Notes: generated by a model from the letters alone, not told the origin. A stretch of 64,000 nucleotides of DNA from JASDSY01 sp041441465 (GCA_041441465.1 JASDSY010000032.1:1-64000), one strand, 5' to 3'. Shown: positions 37,401-44,947, counted from the stretch's first letter. A program made the numbers and translations.

Positions 37401-38434
37401 GTAAAGATAAAGAAGGCAAAGAACGCACTACGATAGCGAATGTAGTCATTCAAATGGGCGAAGCGCATCAAATTCTTGACGGCGCTGAACTTAAAGTCGA
37501 AGACGGCGCTACTGTAAAAACCGGTGATATACTTGCAAAATGGGGTTCTTCAGGAAAGAAAACGATCGATATTATTCAGGGTTTGCCTCGTGTCGCCGAA
37601 CTTTTCGAAGCAAGACGTCCTAAAAAAGAAGCTATTATAGCTGAATACGACGGTATTGCTAAACGCGCAGGAAACTCCTTGATCATCGAAAGTTTCTCTG
37701 GTGAAAGAAAACAATATAAGAGCCAGTTTGGTACAATATCAAACTTCCTTGTATTTGACGGCGAACTTGTAAAAGCAGGCGATCCGTTGACGGAAGGTAA
37801 CGTTGCTCCTAAGAAGCTTCGTAAAATTGCCGGTGTTGAACGTACAATGCGCTATATCATAGATGAAATACAGCACGTGTATAAGGGGCAGGGCGTTCAA
37901 ATCAATGATAAACATATAGAAGTTATCATCCGCCAAATGTTTAGAAAAGTAAAAATATTACATCCTGGCGAAACAAGATTCTTGCCTCGTGAAATTGTTA
38001 CCGTAAATGATTTCTATATTGAAAATGATAGAATTATGGCTCTAGGCGGCAACGGCGCTGAAGGTGAACAGATATTGCAGGGTATCACAAAAGCGTCATT
38101 GACAACAGATTCATTCTTCTCGGCAGCATCGTTCCAGGAAACCACAAGAGTTCTTACTCAAGCTTCGGTTCAGGGTAAAGTTGACTATCTGCGCGGACTT
38201 AAAGAAAATATCATCATTGGTAAACTTATACCGGCCGGAACTGGAATCGCGGCATACAGAAAAGTTCATTTGCCGGCATTTGATAGGCGCGGTATTGCAA
38301 AACCAGGGCTGTCATTAACTCAAGTTAAGGATATAATGAGTGAAGACGAAGCAAGGGTAACGGCCGCTGATCATGCTGCTGATGTAACTGAAATGGGAAT
38401 GGATTCATCAGCGGGTGATGAGTTGAATAACTAA
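31445..38434 (+). CDS. rpoC: RNA polymerase beta' subunit with giant trigger-loop insertion
   Basis: A 2329-residue beta' subunit, against 1200 (no insert) or 1400 (E. coli). The first zinc site is C60, C62, C75, C78. The catalytic NADFDGD is at 447-453. The second zinc site begins at RSPLTC (about 981). The trigger loop TFHIGG is at 1033-1038, and the sequence resumes with GLPRVAELFEARRPK at 2046. The roughly 1000 residues between are an SI3-type insertion. At least nine copies of a pattern like YEIP-x-G-x-x-IKVKDG-x-x-VKAGD-x-LA suggest a chain of sandwich-barrel hybrid motifs. It starts with TTG 31445, supported by AGGAGG 8 nt upstream. No frameshift or stop interrupts it. Confidence 0.96.
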   Translation: MWDVDKFDAIQIMVASPEDVRGWSWGEVKKPETINYRTHKPERDGLFCEVIFGPTRDYTCSCGKYKSIRYKGIKCERCAVEITESKVRRERMGHIELAAPVAHVWYAKGTPSYIALLLDISPKDLEKVLYFNSYIVINPGNLPLNEKQLLTEKEFRQYSDKYGNLFDAKMGAEAIAELLEKIDLQKLVLDLKSKLQEKSNFKKHNIIKRLEVAETFLNSGCKPQWMIMRYVPVIPPDLRPMVQLDGGRFATSDLNDLYRRVINRNNRLKKLIDMGAPDIIIKNEKRMLQEAVNSLIDNGRRGRPVTGPGKRPLKSLNDMLKGKQGRFRQNLLGKRVDYSGRSVIVVGPSLKVHQCGLPKKMALELFKPFIMNKLVTKGLAHNIKSAKKMLERGKAEIWDLLDEVVRDHPVLLNRAPTLHRLGIQAFEPILVEGKAIQIPPLVCTPFNADFDGDQMAVHVPLLIEAQTEARLLMLSAHNLFSPASGKPIMNPTHDMTLGCYYLTRILHPVNTRIVKEFTCSKTNKKITLEEQLLPEKQKYNFKIAVDVFDKAGKNVIKKYTPINKYLMSKIKELGLKEVEIFEQKIYASAEEAIHAYEQRVADLHTENIVRIGEKYIETSIGRLIFNQLLPKELGFVNKQINKNSLSSLVTSTYQNCGLGRTARLLDEIKEMGFKFATKSGLSFSIADLLIPNRKPEIVLAARKKAADLGNKLELGAITREEKRQNDIDIWQGVTAEVTDEMIQEFQRRDQDGEFNSVYMMAISGARGSMQQVRQLCGMRGLMSNPQGDVIDYPIISNFRDGLTQTEYFISTYGARKGLVDTALRTADSGYLTRRLVDVAQDVIVREHDCGATEGIFIMPLREKRKSNNLIANEILIPLSTRINGRTTIADIVHPETGDILVHKGEEISAEMARKIEHAESIIEIDTKNAERALGLVATENVIDEKTDKILLKSDCIIDNVTLEHLRNYRVRRVKVRPAVYVRSPLTCKSKQGICQKCYGNDLSTGKMVELGETAGIIAAQSIGEPGTQLTMRTFHIGGIALAQKIEIRSNVEGEINVDGLKWTYKVDRKKQAIGGIDTDGKETPDIEEDLRRIVLDGYVVVIKKDGKKDYYNIPPGAFLNPKVANGEKVGIGDVLCEYNPNQVVTQFSGKIKFNNLLVKDGIIVSTDGNIILEKEEGGLESYKIPLGSYLRVENGDKVEAGYIIAEKIAEQKAAIAGINGQVEFFDIKIKNQKVISDNGIIFISPLDEKESVREKKYTLPQGVKEFKEESNAKYGVELKVRSGNEIKRNEEILAITSEIEGEVSLKNGGKVIQVKKDAQKEYFVPAEIKFDERKIDDKINTITLISETAGLARVVQPKGASSKTIDTRRIIITDECEYEIPQDANLVESKLKVKPGSNVSVDELICEEIQFKANTDGEVEVKTEERAIDSEVYEIGSLERPMQQKKIERYNKVVIREVRELPLKDVNISLKEKVVDKVLASPVIDLRTKEIVVKEGERMTAELADKLFKVSPIGGYVKVENDSPVLNLDIQTLKKYVGQKITRDIKNKKTKEVLFHAETVIDNKMIVEIDKIHTEITPMYVPAEQIVVSNEIVVALRDTAAIREKLVGKIAKSDIISSETSELICSAKTVITDEIRNKILNDHTIKRVELIDYKIIEVPEGASIKVKDGSQIKAGTELICPTHLDRIRVINHVEEYELPTNIKLLVKTGDIIKTGDEFAEAIPSIKSKIAGKVNYIMKYSKKVNDEVVRKIIIYSGKEYEIPDGLQIKIKNGEKVEANTPLTEPIEFEGKIEYTEDKRFYKFVKPEKNEKKYKITADMLLHVNEGDFVKEGDKLASLINDKFSHEKEYSEKITVTSRNIAQLRYYPVIPDSLEIKVSGKKHDYFKHIDLLKLKSEKDILGYRINKTLVNNTDGEVVIEYDRVIDEETAKKIHLNAANLNETNVKIYIPDITINFNLGEIHFEKRIAEEIEVNYKYDVTGVVKLIKRKDKEGKERTTIANVVIQMGEAHQILDGAELKVEDGATVKTGDILAKWGSSGKKTIDIIQGLPRVAELFEARRPKKEAIIAEYDGIAKRAGNSLIIESFSGERKQYKSQFGTISNFLVFDGELVKAGDPLTEGNVAPKKLRKIAGVERTMRYIIDEIQHVYKGQGVQINDKHIEVIIRQMFRKVKILHPGETRFLPREIVTVNDFYIENDRIMALGGNGAEGEQILQGITKASLTTDSFFSAASFQETTRVLTQASVQGKVDYLRGLKENIIIGKLIPAGTGIAAYRKVHLPAFDRRGIAKPGLSLTQVKDIMSEDEARVTAADHAADVTEMGMDSSAGDELNN

Positions 38435-38505
38435 TTTTTACTGCATGAATAACTGTCAGATTAAAAATTTAGAAAATAGTATTTAGAATTTTTTAACTTT
38501 GACGG

Positions 38506-38534
38506 TTGATTAAGTAAAATTTTAGTGCTATACT
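38506..38534 (+). promoter_or_regulatory. Promoter for the DUF1015 gene (extended -10)
   Basis: TTGATT at 38506-38511, a 17-bp spacer and TATACT at 38529-38534, with TGC directly before the -10. It predicts a 5' leader of about 140 nt that contains the hairpin at 38598. Confidence 0.7.
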
Positions 38535-38597
38535 TAAAAATGTCAAACTAAGTAACAAAATCAATATAAAAAATATTGATATAAAAGTAAAAACATA

Positions 38598-38645
38598 AAA
38601 GAAGGTGGAGAATGATACAAGTATTTATTATTCTTCACCTTCTTT
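38598..38645 (+). promoter_or_regulatory. Leader hairpin upstream of the DUF1015 gene
   Basis: A 19-bp stem with only two G-T wobbles and a loop of about 10 nt. Its left arm carries GAAGGTGG, a near copy of the ribosome-binding region GAAGGGTGGG at 38667-38676. The right-arm segment CACCTTC could therefore pair with either. It may be an rpoBC terminator (the U-tract is poor) or a translational switch for the next gene. Confidence 0.45.
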
Positions 38646-38682
38646 AAAATTTAACATAAAAATTATGAAGGGTGGGTAACAA

Positions 38683-39927
38683 ATGGCAATTTTCAAACCT
38701 TTTAAAGGATATCATCCGGACAGTAAAAATGCGGCTGAGGTTATTTGTCTTCCATACGATGTTATTAACTCACAGGAAGCCCGCGAATTGGCAAAGGGAA
38801 AACCAAACAGTTTTCTTCACGTTGATAAATCGGAAATTGACCTCGATCCTGGTATTAATTTATATGACCAAAAAGTTTATGATAAAGCAAGTGAAAATTT
38901 AAAAAAACTTATGACTGGAAAAGTATTAATTCAGGACTCTAAGCCTTGCTTTTACATATATAAGCAAATAATGGACGGCAGAACGCAGATAGGGCTTGTC
39001 GGATGTGCTTCAGCCGAAGAATACTGGAAAAATATTATAAAAAAACACGAATTAACCAGAAAAGATAAGGAAGACGATAGAACTAAGCATGTCGATGTAT
39101 GCAATGCCAATACAGGTATGGTATTTTTAACATACCGCGCTCAAAAAAGCATTAATGATATGCTCGACGGTGTAATGAAAAATACTCCGATATTTGACGT
39201 TACTACTGAAGATAATGTTAAGCATATTTTATATAAAATTGAAGATGAAAAAATTATTGCTAAACTTCAGGAAGAATTTAAAAATATTGATTATTTATAT
39301 ATAGCTGACGGCCATCACAGAACAGCTTCGGGCGGCCGAATTGCGCAGGTACGCAAAGAACGTAACAGCAAGCATACGGGTAATGAAGAATATAATTTTT
39401 TCATGGCTGCCGCGTTTCCGCATGATCAGCTTTATATAATGGATTATAACAGGCTGGTAAAAGATTTAAACGGCCATAGTTTTGATCAATTCATGGCTGA
39501 AATAAGCAAAAAATTCGAAGTAAAAAAGCACGGCAAAACGCCTTTTAAACCTTCAAAAATGCACACTTTCGGAATGTATATCGGCGGCGACTGGTATGAG
39601 CTACATGCTAAATCGCATGTATTTGATCCAAAAGATCCGATTGATTGCCTCGATGTGACTATTCTTCAAAAAAATGTACTTGATCCGCTTTTAGCTATAA
39701 AAGATCCGCGCACTGACAAACGTATTGACTTTGTCGGCGGTATAAGAGGACTTGGAGAATTGCAAAAACTTGTTGATTCCGATAAGTTTAAAGTGGCATT
39801 TGCTATGTTTCCGACAACGATAGAACAGCTGATGGATATTGCCGATGCAGATAAAATAATGCCGCCTAAATCGACATGGTTTGAACCTAAGCTTCGCTCG
39901 GGTGTTTTAGTTCATACTCTGGAGTAA
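38683..39927 (+). CDS. DUF1015 family protein
   Basis: A 414-residue protein that matches DUF1015 from end to end. It has FKGYHPDSKNAAEVICLPYDV at the N-terminus, HELTRKDKEDDR near residue 122, and the hallmark YIADGHHRTASG near residue 206, with a C-terminal RSGVLVHTL. The family's function is not established. The conserved D-G-H-H-R suggests a metal- or phosphate-binding site. A link to serine metabolism in other genomes is from memory only. It is monocistronic, with its own promoter and a structured leader. Confidence 0.9.
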   Translation: MAIFKPFKGYHPDSKNAAEVICLPYDVINSQEARELAKGKPNSFLHVDKSEIDLDPGINLYDQKVYDKASENLKKLMTGKVLIQDSKPCFYIYKQIMDGRTQIGLVGCASAEEYWKNIIKKHELTRKDKEDDRTKHVDVCNANTGMVFLTYRAQKSINDMLDGVMKNTPIFDVTTEDNVKHILYKIEDEKIIAKLQEEFKNIDYLYIADGHHRTASGGRIAQVRKERNSKHTGNEEYNFFMAAAFPHDQLYIMDYNRLVKDLNGHSFDQFMAEISKKFEVKKHGKTPFKPSKMHTFGMYIGGDWYELHAKSHVFDPKDPIDCLDVTILQKNVLDPLLAIKDPRTDKRIDFVGGIRGLGELQKLVDSDKFKVAFAMFPTTIEQLMDIADADKIMPPKSTWFEPKLRSGVLVHTLE

Positions 39928-40000
39928 AATCATTATATTTACAGGTCGTTAACGAAAAAAGCGTCCTGTTATTTTTGTTAATTTAATTGAACGAGTTATA

Positions 40001-40078
40001 AAAAAAGAAACATGCTGATAAGTTTTTCAGACGGGAAGCGACTTCCGTCAAAAGGACTTGATGCGTGTTTCTTTTTTT
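40001..40078 (+). terminator. Large terminator-like structure with inner hairpin
   Basis: An outer stem AAAAAAGAAACATGC (40001-40015) with GCGTGTTTCTTTTTT (40063-40077) ends in a T7 run. Inside sit CTGA/TCAG and GACGGGAAG/CTTCCGTC hairpins, giving a multibranch fold. It fits an intrinsic terminator for the DUF1015 transcript. The inner structure is more elaborate than needed for one. The rest of the 39928-40222 gap shows only the promoter at 40160. Confidence 0.65.
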
Positions 40079-40159
40079 ATGCCCGATTGTTAAAACACCG
40101 GGTGTTTAAAAATAATTTCCTCCTTTTAATGTACTTATAAATAATAAGTTTTCAGGTGA

Positions 40160-40188
40160 TTGATTTTTTTTTGTTAATATGATAGAAT
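40160..40188 (+). promoter_or_regulatory. Promoter for the thioredoxin/TPR pair (extended -10)
   Basis: TTGATT at 40160-40165, a 17-bp spacer and TAGAAT at 40183-40188, with TGA immediately before the -10. Confidence 0.7.
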
Positions 40189-40222
40189 TATTATAATTTT
40201 ACCACATTAGAAGGGAATTTTT

Positions 40223-40747
40223 ATGAAAATCAAAATTCAAATCAGGCTGTTATTTATCTTATTTTTGTTTATTGTTTGGAGTGCTGTTAATTTAAGGTTT
40301 CTGATAGCGCAGGAATTGCCTAAAAATGCTGAAAATAAAACAAATAATCAAGCCGCTCTGACGATTGAACCGAAAGTAAATTCAGCGCATATTAATGGCA
40401 AAGTAAAATGGTATTCGAACTTAAGTGAATGTCTCGAAGCCGCTAAAGCTGAAAATAAGCTTGTACTTGTTGATGCGGTAGCGTCATGGTGCGGCTGGTG
40501 CAAAAAGATGGAAATGGAAACATTTAATAATCCCGAAATTATAAAGAAATTAGAAAAATACGTATGCCTTCGAGTAATTGTTGAAGATGATGCCGCATTT
40601 TCAGGAAAGTATACAGTGAATGAATTTCCTACAATATTATTTTTAAAGGCTGACGGCAGCGAGTTGGAAAGGCATATAGGCTTTAAAAATATCGATGATT
40701 TTAAAAAAATTATCGGTCAAATTGATGAAAAAAAGGTAAATAAATAA
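40223..40747 (+). CDS. Exported thioredoxin-fold protein
   Basis: A 174-residue protein with an N-terminal signal or anchor helix (about 7-28) and a thioredoxin-like domain with the redox motif C90-G-W-C93 in ASWCGWCKKME. The cis-Pro region EFPTILFLKADGSE follows. CGWC together with the K-K-M-E context is typical of thioredoxin_7 and DsbD-gamma-like domains that reduce or isomerise disulfides outside the cytoplasm. AGAAGGGA precedes the ATG. It overlaps the next gene by one base (TAATG), so the two are translationally coupled and may act on the same exported substrates. Confidence 0.85.
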   Translation: MKIKIQIRLLFILFLFIVWSAVNLRFLIAQELPKNAENKTNNQAALTIEPKVNSAHINGKVKWYSNLSECLEAAKAENKLVLVDAVASWCGWCKKMEMETFNNPEIIKKLEKYVCLRVIVEDDAAFSGKYTVNEFPTILFLKADGSELERHIGFKNIDDFKKIIGQIDEKKVNK

Positions 40748-41868
40748 TGAAAATAAAAAACAATAAGCTCTTATTTTTAATCATTTTTATTTTAGTTTCT
40801 TGTTTTTCTTTTGGCAATGCTGGCTATGCTTCTGTTGACGCTAAGATTCCGCAGTGGGTTTCGCTTAAAGCTTTTTTTAATAACGATCCGGTTGAAATAA
40901 ATTCAATTGCAAATTTAGAATGCGAGCTTAATTCTTTAATTGTACCGATTGAAGGCGTTATTGAGGTTTCATTTTCAGACAGCGTTAAATCCGTTTCACC
41001 TAATCTCAGGTATAATTTTAAACTTAATGCCGCAGACAAAAGAAATTTCAGATTTCCGCTGCAATTCATTACTGAATCGGTTAATAAGCCTGTCGTTGTT
41101 AAAGCGGTTATTAACTTCCCTAAAAAGGCTTTAACTGCATATATTCAAAATGATGTTTCTTTCGATAATTCTTTAAAAAAAGAATTGCTTGCAAAAATAG
41201 ATGCTGCTTCTGAAAAATTTGAGTTATCACAGACGATTGATTTTATAATTACTAAAAAAGAAGGTTTTTTAAACCTGCGTGAAAGCATTTATTCTTATTA
41301 TTTCGACGACGGCTGTGTAATAGCCGATGAATCAATACCGGGAATTAATGCCGATGATCTCGATGCTATAAAAAAAGAAATAAAAAAGTTCGAGGAATTT
41401 ATAGAAACGATAAGGCAAAACAAAGAATTACAAAATTATCTTGAGACTAATATGGATTTAGTTTCAGGCGAAGATAAATATTTAAAGTTGTTGATTGCGG
41501 CTGGTAATTATAATTTGAAAAAAGAAAAATATGACGATGCCGTTTTATATTATGAGTTGATAATGAATAAAGCTTTAAAAGAAGCCAAAAACATGGATAC
41601 TAATGAAATATTTATTACCGTTTCAAATAATTTGCTGGTAGCTAACCTTAAATTGAAAAAAGTTTCCGAAGCTTTGAAGCTGATATCTAATGCTGAAAAG
41701 AAAGCTTCCGATAAGGGCCAATTGCGTTATTTATATTATAATGTTGGAGTGTATTATAAGAATTTAAATAATAAGCCTGAAGCGGTAAAATTTTTAAGAA
41801 AAGCTCTAAATTTAAAATCTGCTTTTACCGTTTGTTCTGACGCTTTAAAGAAACTTGAGAATTACTAG
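40747..41868 (+). CDS. Exported TPR-containing protein
   Basis: A 373-residue protein with a signal peptide (hydrophobic 8-24). An N-terminal beta-rich region (about 35-140) looks like an Ig-like or DUF-type domain. A C-terminal helical region with tetratricopeptide-like repeats spans about 235-370, for example in GNYNLKKEKYDDAVLYYELI and YYNVGVYYKNLNNKPEAVKF. No enzyme motif is seen. It starts within the thioredoxin stop codon. Its end overlaps the convergent minus-strand Ig-like gene by 44 nt. Confidence 0.7.
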   Translation: MKIKNNKLLFLIIFILVSCFSFGNAGYASVDAKIPQWVSLKAFFNNDPVEINSIANLECELNSLIVPIEGVIEVSFSDSVKSVSPNLRYNFKLNAADKRNFRFPLQFITESVNKPVVVKAVINFPKKALTAYIQNDVSFDNSLKKELLAKIDAASEKFELSQTIDFIITKKEGFLNLRESIYSYYFDDGCVIADESIPGINADDLDAIKKEIKKFEEFIETIRQNKELQNYLETNMDLVSGEDKYLKLLIAAGNYNLKKEKYDDAVLYYELIMNKALKEAKNMDTNEIFITVSNNLLVANLKLKKVSEALKLISNAEKKASDKGQLRYLYYNVGVYYKNLNNKPEAVKFLRKALNLKSAFTVCSDALKKLENY

Positions 41869-42385
41869 CAGCTTTTATCGTATTTTCATGTTTTTTAACC
41901 GGTTTTGACTTGATTTTCCCCTGAAAGTTTTTATGTGTAACTGGTTTAATTATTTTTTTAAATATAATATAATTTAAAGTTGATGGATTTTCCAGTTTCG
42001 TGCCGGAAGCATTTAAAATAGAATCCGTGATTTCTAACCGTACTTCGGCGGTTTCCTTTGATGCAAGCATTTTTTTGTCAAAGCTGATTTTTATTGAATT
42101 GTTTGTTTCATCGTATGATATCGAAGGCGATAATAGTTTTTCCTGATTCGAATTGATAGCGAAGATGCTGTTAGAATTTATAGCCGTCTTTTTTAACGAT
42201 TGGTTGAACTTTATTTCAATAGTTTCATTTATTTCAATGGTTTCATTATTTTTATGGTTAATTGAAATAATTTCAAATTTTAATTCTTCATGTTTAGCGG
42301 CAAAATCATTGCCATAGCGATAGCCGGCAAATCCTAACGAGAATATTGAAATGAATATTAATAATAAGTTAAAAAAATTTTTCAT
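41825..42385 (-). CDS. Exported Ig-like (SbsA/Big_5-type) protein
   Basis: A 186-residue protein starting MKNFFNLLLIFISIFSLGFA, a clear signal peptide. A single bacterial Ig-like domain follows (about 35-140). The pattern of INETIEIKFNQSLKKTAINS, SISYDETNNSIKISFDKKM, then VRLEITDSILNASG is that of SbsA/Big_5 domains. The tail is basic (KPVKKHENTIK). I chose ATG 42385 over 42439 because the signal peptide begins there. Its 3' end overlaps the TPR gene tail. A surface or cell-envelope role is inferred. Confidence 0.65.
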   Translation of the reverse strand: MKNFFNLLLIFISIFSLGFAGYRYGNDFAAKHEELKFEIISINHKNNETIEINETIEIKFNQSLKKTAINSNSIFAINSNQEKLLSPSISYDETNNSIKISFDKKMLASKETAEVRLEITDSILNASGTKLENPSTLNYIIFKKIIKPVTHKNFQGKIKSKPVKKHENTIKAASNSQVSLKRQNKR

Positions 42386-42480
42386 GATAACAGCTTTTAA
42401 TTTTAAAATTTGATTATTTCTAATATTATATTTCGGCAAAATAATAAAAAAAATGATTAATGGCTTTGTTGGTAATAAAA

Positions 42481-43014
42481 ATGAATGACAAAAAAATTTT
42501 ATCTATTGTCGGAAAATCAAATGTCGGTAAAACTACTTTAATCGAAAAAATGCTTCCGATTTTTACTCGAAATTATGGTATAAAAGTCGGGACGATCAAG
42601 CATCATTTACATGATTTTGAATGCGACATAAAAGGTAAGGATTCATGGCGCCATCAAGCTGCGGGAGCAGTACAGACAATTATCAGCTCTCCAGAAAAAT
42701 ATGTTTTGTTTTCAAAAATTGATAAACCAAGTTCTGAACTTTCGATAGATGAGTTAGCTGCATATTTAAACGCTTCCGATTTTATAATTACAGACGGCTA
42801 TAAGGTTTCGGATAAAAATAAAATCGAGGTCTTTCGGCCGGCTCATTACGATAAATTGGTAACCGATAAAAACAGTAATTTGATTGCTTATGCGACAGAT
42901 AATATTAATTATAAGTTCCCTTTGGATGTACCCGTGCTTGATTTGAATAATCCTGCTGAGATTGTTGATTTTATAGTTAAATATTATGATTTAAAAATTA
43001 AAATCAAGGAGTAA
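42481..43014 (+). CDS. mobB: Molybdopterin-guanine dinucleotide biosynthesis protein MobB
   Basis: A 177-residue P-loop GTPase-fold protein with Walker A GKSNVGKTT at residues 11-19. The MobB landmarks VGTIKHHLHDFECDIKGKDSWRHQAAGA-type (given here in part) and FIITDGYKVSDKNKIEVFRP are clear. MobB assists MobA in joining GMP to molybdopterin. No molybdoenzyme or other molybdenum cofactor gene is in the window. ATG 42460 is an in-frame alternative, but most MobB proteins start just before the P-loop. Confidence 0.88.
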   Translation: MNDKKILSIVGKSNVGKTTLIEKMLPIFTRNYGIKVGTIKHHLHDFECDIKGKDSWRHQAAGAVQTIISSPEKYVLFSKIDKPSSELSIDELAAYLNASDFIITDGYKVSDKNKIEVFRPAHYDKLVTDKNSNLIAYATDNINYKFPLDVPVLDLNNPAEIVDFIVKYYDLKIKIKE

Positions 43015-43018
43015 AAAA

Positions 43019-43201
43019 ATGCAAGAAATTAAAAATGATGTTTATGATGTTGAGTTGTCAATCAATGATAAAAATATACCTTTAAATGATTTTCTTGATA
43101 AGATATTATCAAAGACTGTAATTGGTATGTTATCAGCTCTAAAAACAGGTTTTGAATATAATGAAATTAAAAATATTGAAATTAAGATAAAGAAAAATTA
43201 A
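43019..43201 (+). CDS. Small conserved-looking hypothetical protein
   Basis: A 60-residue protein preceded by a good AAGGAG, 4 bp after mobB, so it is probably translated. It starts MQEIKNDVYDVELSINDKNI and contains an amphipathic segment FLDKILSKTVIGMLSALKTGF. The C-terminus is Lys-rich with an alternating IEIKIKK strand. I do not recognise the family. Its position between mobB and the PycTM-like gene suggests one transcript. Confidence 0.6.
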   Translation: MQEIKNDVYDVELSINDKNIPLNDFLDKILSKTVIGMLSALKTGFEYNEIKNIEIKIKKN

Positions 43202-43218
43202 AAATCGAGGCTTGAGTT

Positions 43219-43764
43219 ATGAATGAAGACAGCATAGAATATCAAATTGAGCATCAGTTTCAGGTTTATGAAAGTTCTCAAGGACTTGTTCCGTTGGCGG
43301 ACGCTAAAGCGGGCGCTATAATAGCCGCTAATTTGGGATTAATTGCTACTATCGCAAACGCTCCGTTTGTTGTTGATAAAATTATGAAAATTATCAATGC
43401 GCCTTCAGATAAAAACTCGATAATATTTTTTTTGCTTGCATTTTTTTTGTTTGGCTCTATTTGTTCCATTGTTACAGGCCTTATGGTACTTTATCCGCGC
43501 CCGTCAAAGATTGAAATGAAGATGAAAACTCCGCACCTTACTTTTTATGAAAATATATTAAATTGCGGCAATCCCGAAAAATATTATAATAACATAAAGA
43601 GCATGAATCCTGATATAATGCTTCAAGAAATGTGCGTTCAAAATTTCGAACTCGCTAAAATTTTACAGGTAAAATACCAGTTTTCTAAAATTTCGCTTTC
43701 GACTTTCGTTATTACATTGGTTCTGTGGTTGATATTTTTATATAAAGTTTTTATAATTTCTTAA
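43219..43764 (+). CDS. PycTM/DUF5706-like membrane protein
   Basis: A 181-residue protein. Near the N-terminus is VPLADAKAGAIIAANLGLIA, matching the L-A-D-x-K-A-x signature followed by a helix that I associate with the Pycsar effector family (PycTM, formerly DUF5706). Two further hydrophobic segments lie at about 70-95 and 155-180. In characterised Pycsar systems a cyclic pyrimidine nucleotide activates a membrane effector that disrupts the inner membrane. No cyclase is adjacent. The nearest, at 48186, looks like an adenylate cyclase. The family call is by motif memory and needs a profile search. Confidence 0.55.
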   Translation: MNEDSIEYQIEHQFQVYESSQGLVPLADAKAGAIIAANLGLIATIANAPFVVDKIMKIINAPSDKNSIIFFLLAFFLFGSICSIVTGLMVLYPRPSKIEMKMKTPHLTFYENILNCGNPEKYYNNIKSMNPDIMLQEMCVQNFELAKILQVKYQFSKISLSTFVITLVLWLIFLYKVFIIS

Positions 43765-43787
43765 AATATATTATTAATTGGTAGAGC

Positions 43788-44930
43788 ATGAATTTTATTA
43801 ATTTTGACAATTGTGTAACGCGCCGTATGCCGCTGGAGGTTTTGGAATACTACTTTGAGCTTCTAAAGCGTTACAATGGTATCGGTTTATTCGGGTTACA
43901 TGCGGCTGAACTAAAAAAAGAAATTTCTGAAGCGCGTTCGGCTATTGCTTCATTAATAAATGCCGAACCTGACGAAATTATATTCACTTCTTCCGGAACC
44001 GAAGCGAATAATCTTGCGATAAAAGGTGTTGCCGCAGCTTATTTAAAAAAAGGCAGGCATATAATTACTACGCCTTTTGAACATTCTTCGGTGTTGTTTC
44101 CGTTAAAAACACTTTCTAAAAATGGTTTTATAGTCGATGAAATAAAATTTTCCTATAATATTGAATCTCAGATTTTAACATTTGATCCAGAATATTTAAA
44201 ATCCTTATTTCGCGATACGATTCTCGTGAGTTGCATATATGCAAACCTTGACGCGGGCATTCTTCTTCCTGTAGATGAAATTTGTAAAATTTCTAAAATT
44301 AATGGCATTTTAAGTCATGTTGACGCGTGTTCGGTTTTGGCCGACATTCCAATCGATGTAAAATTTTTAAATTGCGATTTATTAAGCTTGAGCTGCCATA
44401 AATTCGGCGGTCCGCAGTCTGTAGGGGTATTATATAAAAAAAAAGGCACCAGGATTTTTCCGCAAATCGAGGGCGGTATTGAAGAAAATGGCCTGCGAGG
44501 CGGTTTTTATAATACAGCAGCTATAGCGGCTTCAGGTTTTTTAGCCAAAATTATTAAAAAAAAATATGAAGAAAATAAAAAAAATGTATTAAATTTGAAA
44601 CAAGCGCTTTTTGATATATTAAATGAAAATATAAAAGATATATTATGGATTTCTAATATGAACTCCAAGCTGCATTTTTATCTTTCATTTTATATACCGG
44701 GCGTCGATAATGAAGTTTTATTGAATGAGCTATCAACGCTTAATATAAAGATTTCGTCCATGCCGATATGCTCTATATTTGCCGGTAAAATACCGGCAGC
44801 TTTTGAATTTATCGGAATAACTCCGCAAAAAGCGCAGAATTATTTTAGAATATGCTTGAGCGCTGATAATACGTTCGAAGAAGTTAAGTATTTTTGCGAG
44901 AAATTTATCGGATACATAAAAAAAAATTAA
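43788..44930 (+). CDS. Cysteine desulfurase (NifS/IscS-like aminotransferase class V)
   Basis: A 380-residue PLP enzyme of the NifS/IscS family, which moves sulfur from cysteine to iron-sulfur or tRNA thiolation pathways. It shows FTSSGTEANNLAIKG, a His in PFEHSS, D in SHVDACS, and the PLP lysine K205 in LSCHKFGGPQ. The C-terminal FRICLSADNT matches the family. The active-site loop is unusual: C328 sits in SSMPICSIFAG, not the common SGSAC-type loop. Activity is likely but partner preference may differ. It is followed 17 bp later by the RING-like gene. Confidence 0.88.
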   Translation: MNFINFDNCVTRRMPLEVLEYYFELLKRYNGIGLFGLHAAELKKEISEARSAIASLINAEPDEIIFTSSGTEANNLAIKGVAAAYLKKGRHIITTPFEHSSVLFPLKTLSKNGFIVDEIKFSYNIESQILTFDPEYLKSLFRDTILVSCIYANLDAGILLPVDEICKISKINGILSHVDACSVLADIPIDVKFLNCDLLSLSCHKFGGPQSVGVLYKKKGTRIFPQIEGGIEENGLRGGFYNTAAIAASGFLAKIIKKKYEENKKNVLNLKQALFDILNENIKDILWISNMNSKLHFYLSFYIPGVDNEVLLNELSTLNIKISSMPICSIFAGKIPAAFEFIGITPQKAQNYFRICLSADNTFEEVKYFCEKFIGYIKKN

Positions 44931-44947
44931 AATGAGGAGGAGTTTTT

